64,000 nt of DNA from a virus (IMGVR_UViG_3300015195_000004:1-64000); one strand, 5' to 3'; shown: positions 25,264-33,911, counted from the stretch's first letter. Numbers and translations are program-made. Notes: generated from the sequence alone by a model not told the origin.

Positions 25264-25707
25264 TTATACTATCTCCGATGTGCTCTTAAGATATACAGAC
25301 TGTATAGTACAAGTTGCCATAACTCTGCCTTCATCTACAACTCCACTAACTTTAGTGAAGCGACTTCCATCTAAAAATGGGTCAATATATTCAGCTTGTG
25401 CTAGTAGAGATTTATATAACATAGGAATAGTAATAGTCCCTTTAATTACTCTATTACGCCCTACTTCAGTAGGAACCATGGTATCGTCCTCTAAGAACTG
25501 GCCTTTTATATACCTGAATGTATAATGTGAAGAATCTTCAACTGGGTCGTTGTCAGACGTAAAGAGGTTTTGACCAGGGGTATAAGTAGCAGGAACACCT
25601 GATCCAATACGCATTACTAACTGCATTACAACACCAGTCATATTAAATATATTTAGTTGGTGCCTTAGCACACGCCTATATGAAAATTTCGGCACTATAA
25701 GCACCAA
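25264..25707 (-). CDS. Head closure protein candidate, 147 aa
   Basis: This small beta-rich protein (GQNLFTSDNDPVEDSSHYTF, RNRVIKGTITIPM) lies one base from the next gene and shares its transcription unit. Size and position fit a head-closure (stopper) protein; no motif proves it. Confidence 0.52.
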   Translation of the reverse strand: MVLIVPKFSYRRVLRHQLNIFNMTGVVMQLVMRIGSGVPATYTPGQNLFTSDNDPVEDSSHYTFRYIKGQFLEDDTMVPTEVGRNRVIKGTITIPMLYKSLLAQAEYIDPFLDGSRFTKVSGVVDEGRVMATCTIQSVYLKSTSEIV

Positions 25708-25722
25708 CCTTTTATATTATTC

Positions 25723-26250
25723 TTAGTGTCCTAAAACAACCCAGTCTACTGAGCAAGTTGAAGAAGCATCTCCACCAAATACTTGAATTGATATAGCTGC
25801 TGCTGTAGGGGCTGCACCATTTGGGTAAGCAGCTAGAATCTTTAATGTAGCTGATGTATGACTACGAATAGTCAATACAATGCTGTCTGTTGAAGTTGCA
25901 AAGGGAACTGCATAAGTTACAAGTGATGGCGCGGAACCGTCTGCTGCTACAGCAGTCTTTGTTCCTCGTTTAAGAACATTAGAACCAATTACTAGTGATT
26001 CTGCCCCGGCAGCACCAGATACAATAGCACTAGCAGCAATACTGATTGCTGGAGTTGCTCCGCCTGAGGATGCTATGGGGGAAGTTCCTGTTACTGATGT
26101 GACTGCGCCTTCACCAGAAGCTACTTGAGTTACTGTAGCCTTCTTATGTACTCCGCCTTGGGAAATTACTACAAGGTCTGAACCTGAAACGCTGCCTGCT
26201 GCAGATAAACTGGCAATAGCAACATCATGAATTGCAAAAAGATCGGACAT
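25723..26250 (-). CDS. Fibre-like small structural protein, 175 aa
   Basis: The N terminus has the T/S-rich repeat seen in phage fibres (GSVSGSDLVVISQGG, VTSVTGTSPIASSGG), followed by a beta domain (FATSTDSIVLTIRSHTSATL). It has very few charged residues. Ala-rich, abundant-protein codon use suggests a virion protein, perhaps a head or neck fibre. Confidence 0.55.
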   Translation of the reverse strand: MSDLFAIHDVAIASLSAAGSVSGSDLVVISQGGVHKKATVTQVASGEGAVTSVTGTSPIASSGGATPAISIAASAIVSGAAGAESLVIGSNVLKRGTKTAVAADGSAPSLVTYAVPFATSTDSIVLTIRSHTSATLKILAAYPNGAAPTAAAISIQVFGGDASSTCSVDWVVLGH

Positions 26251-26300
26251 ATTATGTTATTCTCCTTAGATTTTATCTATGGGCTAATGCCCGATTTAAA

Positions 26301-27290
26301 CTAGTCGCACGTTACATTGAAGGTGACTGTTCCACCCGCAGTCCACACGCTTGCTAATGTATATGTTACACTAAACCCATAGCCGCCGACGATTGGAGGG
26401 GCTGGTGGAGGTAACACATTGACTTCGCCTGTAATCGGAGAGGCCGGAGGTGCAGTTCCTTGTACGTTTGCGGAACAAAATAAATCTGGATTTTGTGTTG
26501 TGAATAAAGCCGTGCAGGTAGTCCCACCCGGAGCTATACTACAGGAAGGAGCGGTTAATGGGTGCCAGGGCCGGGAAACGGTCACGCCAGTATCCGAAGT
26601 TATGCCATTTGAATTATACAAAAGACCAGTAACAATAACTGAACCTGATGATCCGCCGCATAAGTTACTAGGACCGGCTTGTAATCCCAATGACCATGGA
26701 CCACAAGAACCGGGAGAGGCGCCCGATCCGCCTGATGAAAGTTGAGCTATTCCCCCACCAGTAGTTCCCCACGACACACCGCCACCGTCTACGCCGGTTG
26801 TGCCAATGGATAAAATACTGTTACCCCGCATATTTAGATAATTAGCACCAACAGAGTTTGTCTGCAGTCCTGCACACATGGCTACGGAGCCTAGATTAGT
26901 GTCAATAAGCAGGTAGGGGCCGTTATTGAAGGTATCATTTATCGCAAGGCCGTTTCCCGTAACTCCAAAGCAAGACTGTGAAGCGTCCGCGCCTATGTTT
27001 ATAATCGCCCCGGCACTTCCCGGAGCGCCTAGTATATTGATTAGAGACGGCCTATTCGTATTCACAACACCATAGTTATTCGTCCCCGTCCAGTTATTCG
27101 TGCCTGCGAAGGTTGGGCCGCCTCCACCACTTACTACCCAAGAAGGGGAGGTACCATTAGTGCCTAATACTTTACCAGACTGTCCTGTTTGGTTAGGAAG
27201 CTGGAAGTAGGGTTGAAATACGGCGTATGAATATCCTTGTAGGAGGATAAAACATAGAGAGACAAGAGTTAAAGAGCGTAGAATTTTCAT
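26301..27290 (-). CDS. Secreted fibre-like protein with signal peptide, 329 aa
   Basis: An N-terminal export signal (MKILRSLTLVSLCFILLQGYSYA, cleavage expected after residue 23) precedes a Gly/Asn/Thr-rich beta shaft (NQTGQSGKVLGTNGTSPSW, NNWTGTNNYG) and a cysteine-containing C-terminal domain (CSIAPGGTTC, CSANVQGT, ending FNVTCD). A signal peptide on a fibre-like protein is odd, because virion fibres are assembled in the cytoplasm. It may be displayed on the infected cell or be a captured host pilin or adhesin-like gene. Base composition is richer in GC than its neighbours. Confidence 0.6.
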   Translation of the reverse strand: MKILRSLTLVSLCFILLQGYSYAVFQPYFQLPNQTGQSGKVLGTNGTSPSWVVSGGGGPTFAGTNNWTGTNNYGVVNTNRPSLINILGAPGSAGAIINIGADASQSCFGVTGNGLAINDTFNNGPYLLIDTNLGSVAMCAGLQTNSVGANYLNMRGNSILSIGTTGVDGGGVSWGTTGGGIAQLSSGGSGASPGSCGPWSLGLQAGPSNLCGGSSGSVIVTGLLYNSNGITSDTGVTVSRPWHPLTAPSCSIAPGGTTCTALFTTQNPDLFCSANVQGTAPPASPITGEVNVLPPPAPPIVGGYGFSVTYTLASVWTAGGTVTFNVTCD

Positions 27291-27571
27291 TATGAACTAA
27301 CTCCAATCGAACCTTGCCAACCACCAGTACCAGTTACATAAATAGCCTTATGAGCCTGTCTACGTACAGGATAAGTCTGATTAGGGCCTGTGGCTGGAAT
27401 AACTGCAAGAATAGTGCCGGAACCTGCTGTATTATCATAAAATATTAAATCTCCACTAGGAGCACTGGCATTCTCTACAGTTACATCAAATAGGACGACT
27501 CCACCATAAGAGCATATAATGCCGTCTGATCCTGGAATAGGAATAAGTGTTTCAGCAAAATCATTTATCAT
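27290..27571 (-). CDS. Small structural protein, paralogue of the 28005 gene, 93 aa
   Basis: It shares a layout with the 28005 product: PxSDGI near residue 14, a VxVxN strand, DLIFYxN, and a closing GGW-x(3)-SIGVSS. The start at 27571 (MINDFAE) lies after GAGGTATA; an upstream in-frame start lies inside the neighbour. Its stop overlaps the next ATG by one base. It is a probable capsid decoration or neck-fibre subunit. Confidence 0.58.
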   Translation of the reverse strand: MINDFAETLIPIPGSDGIICSYGGVVLFDVTVENASAPSGDLIFYDNTAGSGTILAVIPATGPNQTYPVRRQAHKAIYVTGTGGWQGSIGVSS

Positions 27572-27582
27572 TATATACCTCT

Positions 27583-27984
27583 TTATGTTAGTTCTGTAAG
27601 ATGGGCAGTTCCATTTACTGCAGACCAAATCCCTGAAATTACACCAGTATAAGGAATGCCTGTTCCAGACATTTCCCAAGTATTACCTGCTAAAACCTCA
27701 TCTGTGTATATAACTAGGCTTGCTGTAGCGGCATAAGCTATAAATAGTGTTTTAGTACTTCCATTTTGCAGTATTGCACCTTTTCTAGATGCATTAGAAG
27801 CTAATAACACAACAGTAGTTGCAGATGAAGCAACACTGGTTAGAGTAGCGGTAGCCGATGTTGTAGGTGTGATAGTAACTGCAGGAGTGGATAAAAACTT
27901 TACTGACATTTCTCCTGTGGCAGACACTGTACCTACATTACCTGTAGAGGGGTCTAAAATAGCAACAAAAGGATTACTAGACAT
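27583..27984 (-). CDS. Small beta-rich structural protein, 133 aa
   Basis: Thr/Ala/Val/Ser strands dominate (VTITPTTSATATLTSVASSA), with a GAILQNGSTKTLFIAYA segment typical of small decoration or fibre proteins. It lies between the two paralogues at 27290 and 28005. Function is inferred from the neighbourhood. Confidence 0.55.
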   Translation of the reverse strand: MSSNPFVAILDPSTGNVGTVSATGEMSVKFLSTPAVTITPTTSATATLTSVASSATTVVLLASNASRKGAILQNGSTKTLFIAYAATASLVIYTDEVLAGNTWEMSGTGIPYTGVISGIWSAVNGTAHLTELT

Positions 27985-28004
27985 GAAGTTCTCCTAACGT
28001 ATAT

Positions 28005-28295
28005 TTAAGATGCAACACCAATTGTAGCGGCCCATCCAGCTACATTTTTTATATATAAAGGGGTTATACAATAAATTCCTATAAGCCAGGTGCCTGTAGG
28101 AGTATATTTATTAACTGCGGCGACTAATATACCTGATGGGTTTTCTAGATAAAAAAGCAAATCATCAGGAGGCACCGTTGGGTTATATACTGTTATGTTT
28201 ACCACTGTTATACTAGGGTAGGGAACTAAAATGCCATCCGAGGCAGGCAGAATGATATAGTTCGCCGCAAAAGGCGGTATCATAGAGGCTATCAC
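28005..28295 (-). CDS. Small structural protein, paralogue of the 27290 gene, 96 aa
   Basis: PASDGIL, VVNITVYN, DDLLFYLEN and a closing GWAATIGVAS line up with the 27290 product, so the pair arose by duplication. An internal ATG at codon 5 (MIPPFAANY) is an alternative start. Confidence 0.55.
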   Translation of the reverse strand: MIASMIPPFAANYIILPASDGILVPYPSITVVNITVYNPTVPPDDLLFYLENPSGILVAAVNKYTPTGTWLIGIYCITPLYIKNVAGWAATIGVAS

Positions 28296-28410
28296 CCTTC
28301 TTTTGTTCTAAATAAGAATTGGAGCAGGCGGCGGATAGAGACTCTTCATCATACCTGTCTACATGTACCTCAACAGGTCCTTTATCTCTGAGAAACAGAG
28401 GCCCACTTAT

Positions 28411-28500
28411 TTAATGAATAACCCCTAGTACTAAAAGTAGCAATATTACAACTAAAGGCGCTCCACAAAGCCAGAGTATTAGTGGAATAAGAAGCGGCAT
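28411..28500 (-). CDS. 29-residue membrane peptide
   Basis: It is almost entirely hydrophobic: MPLLIPLILW, then a second run ending VVILLLLVLG. It starts by one-base overlap with the stop of the 28500 gene, another membrane protein. The pair could be holin-type or membrane-remodelling peptides. Confidence 0.5.
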   Translation of the reverse strand: MPLLIPLILWLCGAPLVVILLLLVLGVIH

Positions 28501-28748
28501 TAGATGTGCAACCCATAATGGCTTATACCAAGGATAAGTACAGCAAGCCATAAGAATCCAGGAATGAACCTAGGAAGGGTTAGAGGAACGGCAGCAAGTG
28601 CCATGAAGATTACGAATAGAATTAGTGACATGCTCATAAAGAACACACTTTCGGAGATAACTTTTCTGGTTAAGAAATTGGCATGGTGCTCGGGTAACGC
28701 ACCCGTCTGTGGAGATTTGGAGGCTCTACTGATCCTTGATCTCACCAT
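28500..28748 (-). CDS. Small membrane protein, 82 aa (holin candidate)
   Basis: A basic N-terminal part (residues 1-30) precedes two hydrophobic segments (LILFVIFMALAAVPLTL and GFLWLAVLILGISHYG). GAGG lies 7 bases before the ATG at 28748. An internal MSMSL start (28637) would give a 45-residue two-segment peptide. It is adjacent to the 29-residue membrane peptide, far from the lysozyme. Confidence 0.5.
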   Translation of the reverse strand: MVRSRISRASKSPQTGALPEHHANFLTRKVISESVFFMSMSLILFVIFMALAAVPLTLPRFIPGFLWLAVLILGISHYGLHI

Positions 28749-29090
28749 ATAAGTGCCTCAGGTTACGGCTACTGAAGCTCCCACCAATCGTATCCCTGCA
28801 GAGACGGCGGATTACATATTATTTATTTAGTCTCTAATTATGCCTTAGAGAGGTCAGACGCAGTTCCATCCACAGAATGCTCAGGCTATACTTGCATTGG
28901 ACCTAAGATATAAATATCCATAGGAGGGGTATACCCAGGAAGCCATCCTGGCCCATTCACTAGACTTTATTTGTTAGTCTAGCCGACACGTCTACAAGGA
29001 CGGGTTTCAACTCCCACGGGGTAGAGGAGTGGTGTCTATGAAGCGGCTCACAGTTTATCGGAGTCCTTAATAGAAATCCCGTTAACATTT
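28749..29090 (-). other. Gene-free 342-base stretch with hairpins
   Basis: No reading frame here has a convincing ribosome binding site; the longest is 42 codons on the - strand from 29090. A 7-bp hairpin CTAGACT/AGTCTAG (28960-28982) and other inverted repeats are present, and the word TCACAGTTTAT (29047-29057 region) recurs in the leader at 44.67 kb. It may be a long untranslated leader or a small RNA. Confidence 0.4.
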
Positions 29091-29270
29091 TTATACTAGT
29101 GGAATTGTTGGTGGAAATACTGTGGCATTAATTGTAGCAATATCTAAATCCTGTGTTGCAGGAACAGCTTCTCCTGCTGCTACATCAAGTATATTAGTTA
29201 TATAGTTAATATTAGGAGCATCATTTACAATTATCTTATGTATGCCGCCGATTGTTACTTCGTGTGCCAT
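29091..29270 (-). CDS. Hypothetical protein, 59 aa
   Basis: MAHEVTIGGIHKIIVNDAPN is followed by DLDIATINATVFPPT; a small, beta-like acidic protein. GGAGG lies about 10 bases before the ATG. It follows the 29301 membrane gene in the accessory group of the structural operon. Function unknown. Confidence 0.55.
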   Translation of the reverse strand: MAHEVTIGGIHKIIVNDAPNINYITNILDVAAGEAVPATQDLDIATINATVFPPTIPLV

Positions 29271-29300
29271 CTAGAGGATACCTCCGATAGATTTATCCAT

Positions 29301-29636
29301 CTAGGGTTTGTTCTCAATCCCAAGGGGATGAGAGGGTCCTGATACTGTGGAAATTATGTTTAAAGAGGGGGCTGTTGCCTTAGGAGGGGACGAATCTGAT
29401 GGACTAGGAACAACTACCTGAGGAGAGAGGACGGTCCCTGAAGGGGCACCAATTACTCGTAAAACCTGACTAGAAACCATTCCTGCCATGCCTAAAAATG
29501 CTACAATCTTTGGACTATAAGAACCAAAAATGGCAGTTAAACTAGACTGAAATACGGAGTCAGCAACTATAGAAGAAAGGCCTACTATAAGAGACAAGAT
29601 ACTCGCTAGGTCCAGGGGATGAACATTTTTAAACAT
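29301..29636 (-). CDS. Membrane protein with Pro/Ser-rich tail, 111 aa (holin candidate)
   Basis: Residues 8-62 form two or three hydrophobic segments (LASILSLIVGLSSIVADSV, IVAFLGMAGMVSSQVL), and the C-terminal 45 residues are Pro/Ser-rich and exposed. Size and layout fit a class II holin, but a membrane virion protein is possible. The start overlaps the stop of the upstream gene by 8 bases. Confidence 0.55.
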   Translation of the reverse strand: MFKNVHPLDLASILSLIVGLSSIVADSVFQSSLTAIFGSYSPKIVAFLGMAGMVSSQVLRVIGAPSGTVLSPQVVVPSPSDSSPPKATAPSLNIISTVSGPSHPLGIENKP

Positions 29637-29997
29637 TATTTTCTCCTAAAGTTTTATTAGCTTCTCCAGCAATTAATCCCATTGCATACTTTAATCCTTC
29701 AATACCGCTTACCATTTCCGCTATCAGTAAGGTAAGATTACCATCCGGGGCAGTAAATAACTTCTCTGCAACTACATAACGCATTAGTTCAGGGTTGTGT
29801 TGGATGCCCGGCGACATTGTAATAATACACATATAAATGTTAGACAAGAAAGATGCCCGATCTACGAATTCTAACGGTCCTATACCATCTGGTACAAGGA
29901 GGATTTCCTCTTCATCCGTGATACAAAGTTTTGTCAAAATCGTCTGAATTCCGGCATTAATTTCGACTTTACGCTTATTTTCATATTCGTGATTCAT
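29629..29997 (-). CDS. Hypothetical protein, 122 aa
   Basis: This soluble helical protein (INAGIQTILTKLCITDEEEILL, MVSGIEGLKYAMGLIAGEANK) has no motif I can name. Its start shares a base with the stop of the upstream gene (TAATG-type coupling), so it belongs to the 30340 transcription unit. Confidence 0.58.
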   Translation of the reverse strand: MNHEYENKRKVEINAGIQTILTKLCITDEEEILLVPDGIGPLEFVDRASFLSNIYMCIITMSPGIQHNPELMRYVVAEKLFTAPDGNLTLLIAEMVSGIEGLKYAMGLIAGEANKTLGENNV

Positions 29998-30170
29998 TAA
30001 AAGTCACTATTCTTTACAAAAGAAGTTTCATTTTCAGTATGAGTGCAGATATTACCTGCTGGATTATAAGGATTCTCTTCAGAACCAATAGGATAGGAAC
30101 AGGGAATATGAATAGAAGTTGGATTTAGTCTCTTTTTGGGGGCATTAACTGTAATCTCAGAGTTGTCCAT
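29997..30170 (-). CDS. Hypothetical protein, 57 aa
   Basis: MDNSEITVNAPKKRL opens a polar, Asn/Pro/Glu-rich protein with two cysteines (IPCSYP, NICTHT). The start at 30170 overlaps the upstream stop by one base. An in-frame ATG at 30188 lies in the upstream gene. Confidence 0.55.
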   Translation of the reverse strand: MDNSEITVNAPKKRLNPTSIHIPCSYPIGSEENPYNPAGNICTHTENETSFVKNSDF

Positions 30171-30340
30171 TATGACTTCTTTACACATACATAATGTACA
30201 TAACCTTCAGTAACATTGCTCATTAAATCTGATGCCCAAGTATGACCGGCATTTTGGCAAGACACATTAGACGAGAATCCGGGTATTGCTACTGGAATAT
30301 TTGCAGAATCGCAAAGAAGGGTAAGAATTAATATCCACAT
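30170..30340 (-). CDS. Small secreted protein with signal peptide, 56 aa
   Basis: MWILILTLLCDSANIPVA is a short signal sequence or membrane anchor, followed by a polar domain with two cysteines (VSCQNAGHTW, HYVCVKK) that could form a disulphide. It is the first gene after a strong promoter and is coupled to the next by TAATG. Confidence 0.6.
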   Translation of the reverse strand: MWILILTLLCDSANIPVAIPGFSSNVSCQNAGHTWASDLMSNVTEGYVHYVCVKKS

Positions 30341-30349
30341 AATATAGAA

Positions 30350-30378
30350 ATTATACTATTAAATTTTCTACTTGTCAA
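30350..30378 (-). promoter_or_regulatory. Strong sigma-70-like promoter
   Basis: Consensus TTGACA, 17 bases, consensus TATAAT, then 9 bases to the ATG at 30340, so the leader is only a few bases. It gives the accessory group at 28-30 kb its own start inside the structural operon. Confidence 0.78.
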
Positions 30379-30394
30379 GTACCGAACATATGTT

Positions 30395-31483
30395 CTAGAG
30401 CCAAAATCCCATACTTGAACCGATATTCGCCCCGGCGACTATGAGAGAATATACCGGTAAAACGCCACTTACATCGAAGAAACTTTCAAATTCTCCGCGA
30501 CTCATGTAAGTCCTGGTGTTATAAATGTAATTATTACACCTAGCGGTAATCTCCGGTTCCAAGTCACTCAGCCTACTAGCAGCAGCCTGTAAAGCTCGTC
30601 CTGGATCAGCAGACCATTCAACCTTACCGTCTTTCCAAGATTCGGCTGTAGCTAAATCAGAAGACATCTGTTGGTCAATAATCTTTTTGAAGGAAATCAT
30701 CATTACTAGTTCTGCCAAATCCCTACTTGGGAAAGGAGTTACTAGGTAATATAGGTTATTAGAGTTATTTACTTGGTATCCGTTAATGCCGTAGTGACTC
30801 AACATACTAACTGAATTTAACATAAGATTACGTAATTCATCATTAGTATAATTAACTTTTGTGTATTCAACCCTCATATAGCTATTTAATGCCGGGGTTA
30901 CTTTAAAGTCAATGTAGCCGCCGATTTCATTAACAAAGAAATCAGTATACTGGACTAAAGAAACAGCAGCACCTTTATTAGCGCCTGCGTAAACAAGAGG
31001 ATTAGGGAGTAGTTTAATAGTATCATCATTTTGTAGGAAGGAGAGATAGAACCTGTTTGTTGCCGCGTCTGTGATAAACGGCATTACATTTGATCCCGTA
31101 CCCTCTGTTGGGGTTGTGGAATCAGTTAAGGGAATACCTATATCTCTAGCATATGACTGCCTGAAATTATCTAACAATGCCGAAATTTGAATATCATATA
31201 GAGGTTGTGTAGCATAAAACGGGCGAGACTGTGCAGTATCAAATACAACTCCAGAAGGTCCACCAGTAATATTGATGATAGGAGTTACCCGGTAAAGGTC
31301 TAGGGGGCCTCCTGTAGCATCATAGATATTAAGATTTGATGTAGTTCCTGTGTATCCTGAAAGGGCTACGTAGGTGCCCATTGGTGCAGGTGCGTTCGCA
31401 ACAGCACGAGAGACTACTACATTATAACCTACAGTTGTAAAACTGCCAGAAGGAACAAAAGAAGGAAAGCTAAACAAATTCAT
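30395..31483 (-). CDS. Head-tail connector/neck protein candidate, 362 aa
   Basis: This protein lies downstream of the capsid gene. A beta-rich N-terminal half (YVALSGYTGTTSNLNIYD) is followed by a helical half (NDELRNLMLNSVSMLSHYG, RDLAELVMMISFKKIIDQQM, ALQAAASRLSDLEPEI), the composition of head-completion adaptors. AAAGGAG precedes the ATG. The family could not be fixed from sequence alone. Confidence 0.6.
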   Translation of the reverse strand: MNLFSFPSFVPSGSFTTVGYNVVVSRAVANAPAPMGTYVALSGYTGTTSNLNIYDATGGPLDLYRVTPIINITGGPSGVVFDTAQSRPFYATQPLYDIQISALLDNFRQSYARDIGIPLTDSTTPTEGTGSNVMPFITDAATNRFYLSFLQNDDTIKLLPNPLVYAGANKGAAVSLVQYTDFFVNEIGGYIDFKVTPALNSYMRVEYTKVNYTNDELRNLMLNSVSMLSHYGINGYQVNNSNNLYYLVTPFPSRDLAELVMMISFKKIIDQQMSSDLATAESWKDGKVEWSADPGRALQAAASRLSDLEPEITARCNNYIYNTRTYMSRGEFESFFDVSGVLPVYSLIVAGANIGSSMGFWL

Positions 31484-31576
31484 GTAGTAACTCTCCTTTA
31501 TAACTTATATTAGATTTAACAGGACTGAGCCCTGATAAGCAATTCCTGTAATATCCGCCAGAAGGGCCGGTTTAAA

Positions 31577-32062
31577 TTATTCAGTTACTTTCTTAGGCCG
31601 TCCAACAGACTTAACTGCAGGATATGAAGTATCATCTTCTTCTGAGACTACTTTTTGTTCATCCATAAACGAATCTGATACTATCTTAATCAAACCCTGT
31701 TCTTCTTGATATGATAATTCATCTCTAATTTCATTATTAACTGTATGAACTTCGGCGGCAAGTTTTGCCTGCTCTACTTTATAAGCATTCTTAACGGTTT
31801 CATCTGAGTGCTTCGCAATGTGTCCTGGGAGACCTCTAACCGTCTCTGATTCTAACTCTACTTCAAAGATGTGATTAAAATCATATCCCTCTACCCATGC
31901 GTTGCCCGCAACTCCAGGAACCTGTACCATATTCATACCTTGCTTGGGGAAGAAGTTACCAAACTGCTTATCATTGTCGCCAGAGCGTCCAATACGGAAG
32001 CCTCCGGGCTTTAAAAACTTAAATTTTATAATTGTGGCTGTGCTGTGTATTGTTCTGCTCAT
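31577..32062 (-). CDS. Hypothetical protein after the capsid gene, 161 aa
   Basis: A beta-like N-terminal half (IIKFKFLKPGGFRIGRSGDND) is followed by a helical acidic middle and a short basic tail with the AT-hook-like core VGRPKK. It may assist head completion or bind DNA in the capsid. The ribosome binding site is AAGAGAT. Confidence 0.58.
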   Translation of the reverse strand: MSRTIHSTATIIKFKFLKPGGFRIGRSGDNDKQFGNFFPKQGMNMVQVPGVAGNAWVEGYDFNHIFEVELESETVRGLPGHIAKHSDETVKNAYKVEQAKLAAEVHTVNNEIRDELSYQEEQGLIKIVSDSFMDEQKVVSEEDDTSYPAVKSVGRPKKVTE

Positions 32063-32095
32063 CTTATCTCTTTTCTAATGTTAAATAAATTGTAA

Positions 32096-32119
32096 AGAGG
32101 GATCAATAAAGACCCCTCT
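32096..32119 (-). terminator. Terminator behind the major capsid gene
   Basis: On the - strand AGAGGG pairs with CCCTCT around a 12-base loop, followed by TTTACAATTTATTT. It lies 14 bases after the capsid stop and could raise capsid mRNA stability or trim read-through. Confidence 0.6.
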
Positions 32120-32132
32120 AAAACAAATATTC

Positions 32133-33371
32133 TTATGCGTTAACTTTTAATGTAAGGAAGTTGCGTAAGCAGTAGTCCGGGCGTGCTGTTGCAATATTCT
32201 TACTACGACTCCGCCTTGAGTAAAATCCATCGACTGGTGTTTCAAGAACGCCGTCGTGGGAATTACCACCAGTTAGCTCTAAACGGTCCCAAAGGATTAC
32301 TGAGGGCTGTTCAGAGAAGAGAACGAGGTAGCCAGCAGGCAACCAGTTCTGTTTACGGATTGAGAGGTTTAATCCGAACCAATTTACGATGATGTCTCCA
32401 CGGAAATCTTCCTGTTGGAACTGACTCCACATTTCGTGTGGAACTGCAGAAGCAGGATTAGAGTTTCCTGATCCAACAACAAGTGCTACAGGAGTAGCCA
32501 TGTTCTGGAGGCTTTCCCAAACGGGTGAATGTCCAGCAGTTGAACCAGTAGGAATGTACATACGGTTGAAATTGCGCTTGATTTGGATACCGTGTGTATT
32601 AACAGTCTGGAATACTTTCTTTGTGAGACCAGCTTCGGTAGCAGAAAGATCATATACGTTAACAGTTGGAACTGATGTTGTAATAACGCCTGGGTCCAAT
32701 TGATAAACTGTTTTGCCGGCAAATGAACCACCAGCAGCAAAGTAATTAACAATGCTATCAGCAGGATTATCTTTGACGACATCAGTAGATGAAGGGTTTG
32801 CAAAAACTGTGTTCACAAGAATATTGTGAAGGCCGATTTGCATGTATTCATCTTCGCGTTCTAGGAAGGACTTACGTTCCTCTAGGCGCTGCATGTCGTA
32901 TAGGTTATTAAGATTAGGGATCATTCCTTCTTCAGTTTTATATGTGAAGGGAACGACTTGTTGACCATACTGCTTTGTAGCGTAGTAGTTGGTTGAACCA
33001 ATACCGGCTAGTGAGCCTACTGTCAAACCGACTGGATTAATATACTTTGAACGGAAAATTGGCAATGTGCCTAAGGGCAGTTGGCGCATTTCAGCAAAGT
33101 CTAGGGCGATAGAATCACGGAAGATATTGAGGATTTCAAAGTCAGCTTCAATGTTCTGTAGTTCTGCAACTCCAGCAATTGAGGACTTTAGCTTGTTGAA
33201 GGAATCAACCTGCTTCTGTTTCTCTTCATGTGATGCACTTTTGGATGCTAATGATTTAGCGTAGGCTTCTGCAGCATATGCTTTGAATGCTGTTTTATCA
33301 AGCACTCTTTCATTTTCTTTACCAATACTCTCTTGTACTGGCTTTAGGAGGCTTTTGGGATCAATAAGCAT
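32133..33371 (-). CDS. Major capsid protein (HK97-like), 412 aa
   Basis: It builds the icosahedral head. It lies between the scaffold/decoration genes and the connector genes. Residues 1-90 form a helical, Lys/Ala/Glu-rich delta-domain-like region. The rest fits the HK97 fold pattern, with an E-loop-like extended part, a central spine (FLEREDEYMQIGLHNIL) and a C-terminal P/A-domain (LNLSIRKQNWLPAGYLVLFSE). Codon use is more biased than in neighbours, as expected for the most abundant protein. A terminator follows it directly. Identification is by position, length and composition. Confidence 0.82.
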   Translation of the reverse strand: MLIDPKSLLKPVQESIGKENERVLDKTAFKAYAAEAYAKSLASKSASHEEKQKQVDSFNKLKSSIAGVAELQNIEADFEILNIFRDSIALDFAEMRQLPLGTLPIFRSKYINPVGLTVGSLAGIGSTNYYATKQYGQQVVPFTYKTEEGMIPNLNNLYDMQRLEERKSFLEREDEYMQIGLHNILVNTVFANPSSTDVVKDNPADSIVNYFAAGGSFAGKTVYQLDPGVITTSVPTVNVYDLSATEAGLTKKVFQTVNTHGIQIKRNFNRMYIPTGSTAGHSPVWESLQNMATPVALVVGSGNSNPASAVPHEMWSQFQQEDFRGDIIVNWFGLNLSIRKQNWLPAGYLVLFSEQPSVILWDRLELTGGNSHDGVLETPVDGFYSRRSRSKNIATARPDYCLRNFLTLKVNA

Positions 33372-33401
33372 TTATTAGTTGCTCCTTTATAAGCAAGAGT
33401 A

Positions 33402-33911
33402 TTAGAGTATTAGGAACATTCCGCAAGGTATTGTGCGTTGAATTACCTGGCCTTTGTACTGCAAGCGGGGTTGATCGCCGCCCTGAAGTAGACGTGGTTG
33501 ACCGTTGAAGATACCAACAATGGTGTCTGGAGCGGTTGTTGCGAGATTAATGGCACCTGTGCCGCTGGCAACATACTGGTCTGTGGCAATTGTCTTGCCT
33601 GAGATTGATGCGACTACAGCAGCAGTTTGTCCAGCAGCAACTGACTCATCATAGATAGAGGCAAGTACTGAGAACACTGAAGGGCCTGTCAATGTAACAG
33701 GTTGAAGGAGCCAGCCGGTTTCGCGAAGTGTTCCAGCAGTTGTGCAAGAAACAGGAGCGATAGAGCCGAATGAGTTACCATAGGGGCTAGGGGTGTTAAC
33801 AGAAAGGTCGCCAACAACTGAACCTAGTGCAAGACCAGATTGTGCGGCGGCATTAACTGTGTAAATCCCCACGATTTCCCGATCAGAGAAACCAATTAAT
33901 GGTGATAACAT
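33402..33911 (-). CDS. Capsid decoration/stabilising protein candidate, 169 aa
   Basis: This Ala/Ser/Gly/Val-rich beta protein (GLALGSVVGDLSVNTPSPYG, SVLASIYDESVAAGQTAAVV) is immediately upstream of the capsid gene, where head decoration proteins are usually found. It has the same biased codon use as the capsid gene. Confidence 0.62.
   Translation of the reverse strand: MLSPLIGFSDREIVGIYTVNAAAQSGLALGSVVGDLSVNTPSPYGNSFGSIAPVSCTTAGTLRETGWLLQPVTLTGPSVFSVLASIYDESVAAGQTAAVVASISGKTIATDQYVASGTGAINLATTAPDTIVGIFNGQPRLLQGGDQPRLQYKGQVIQRTIPCGMFLIL

Noticed and set aside
26419-26745. 108-codon frame on the + strand opposite the 26301 gene
   Set aside because: Antisense shadow; the - strand frame has a signal peptide, a fibre-like sequence and couples to its neighbours.
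28684-28745. Hairpin-rich sequence resembling a tRNA (cloverleaf-like arms around 28690-28745)
   Set aside because: The T-arm loop is only 5 bases and lacks TTC, the acceptor stem does not pair over 7 bases, and the stretch is the start of a membrane-protein gene.
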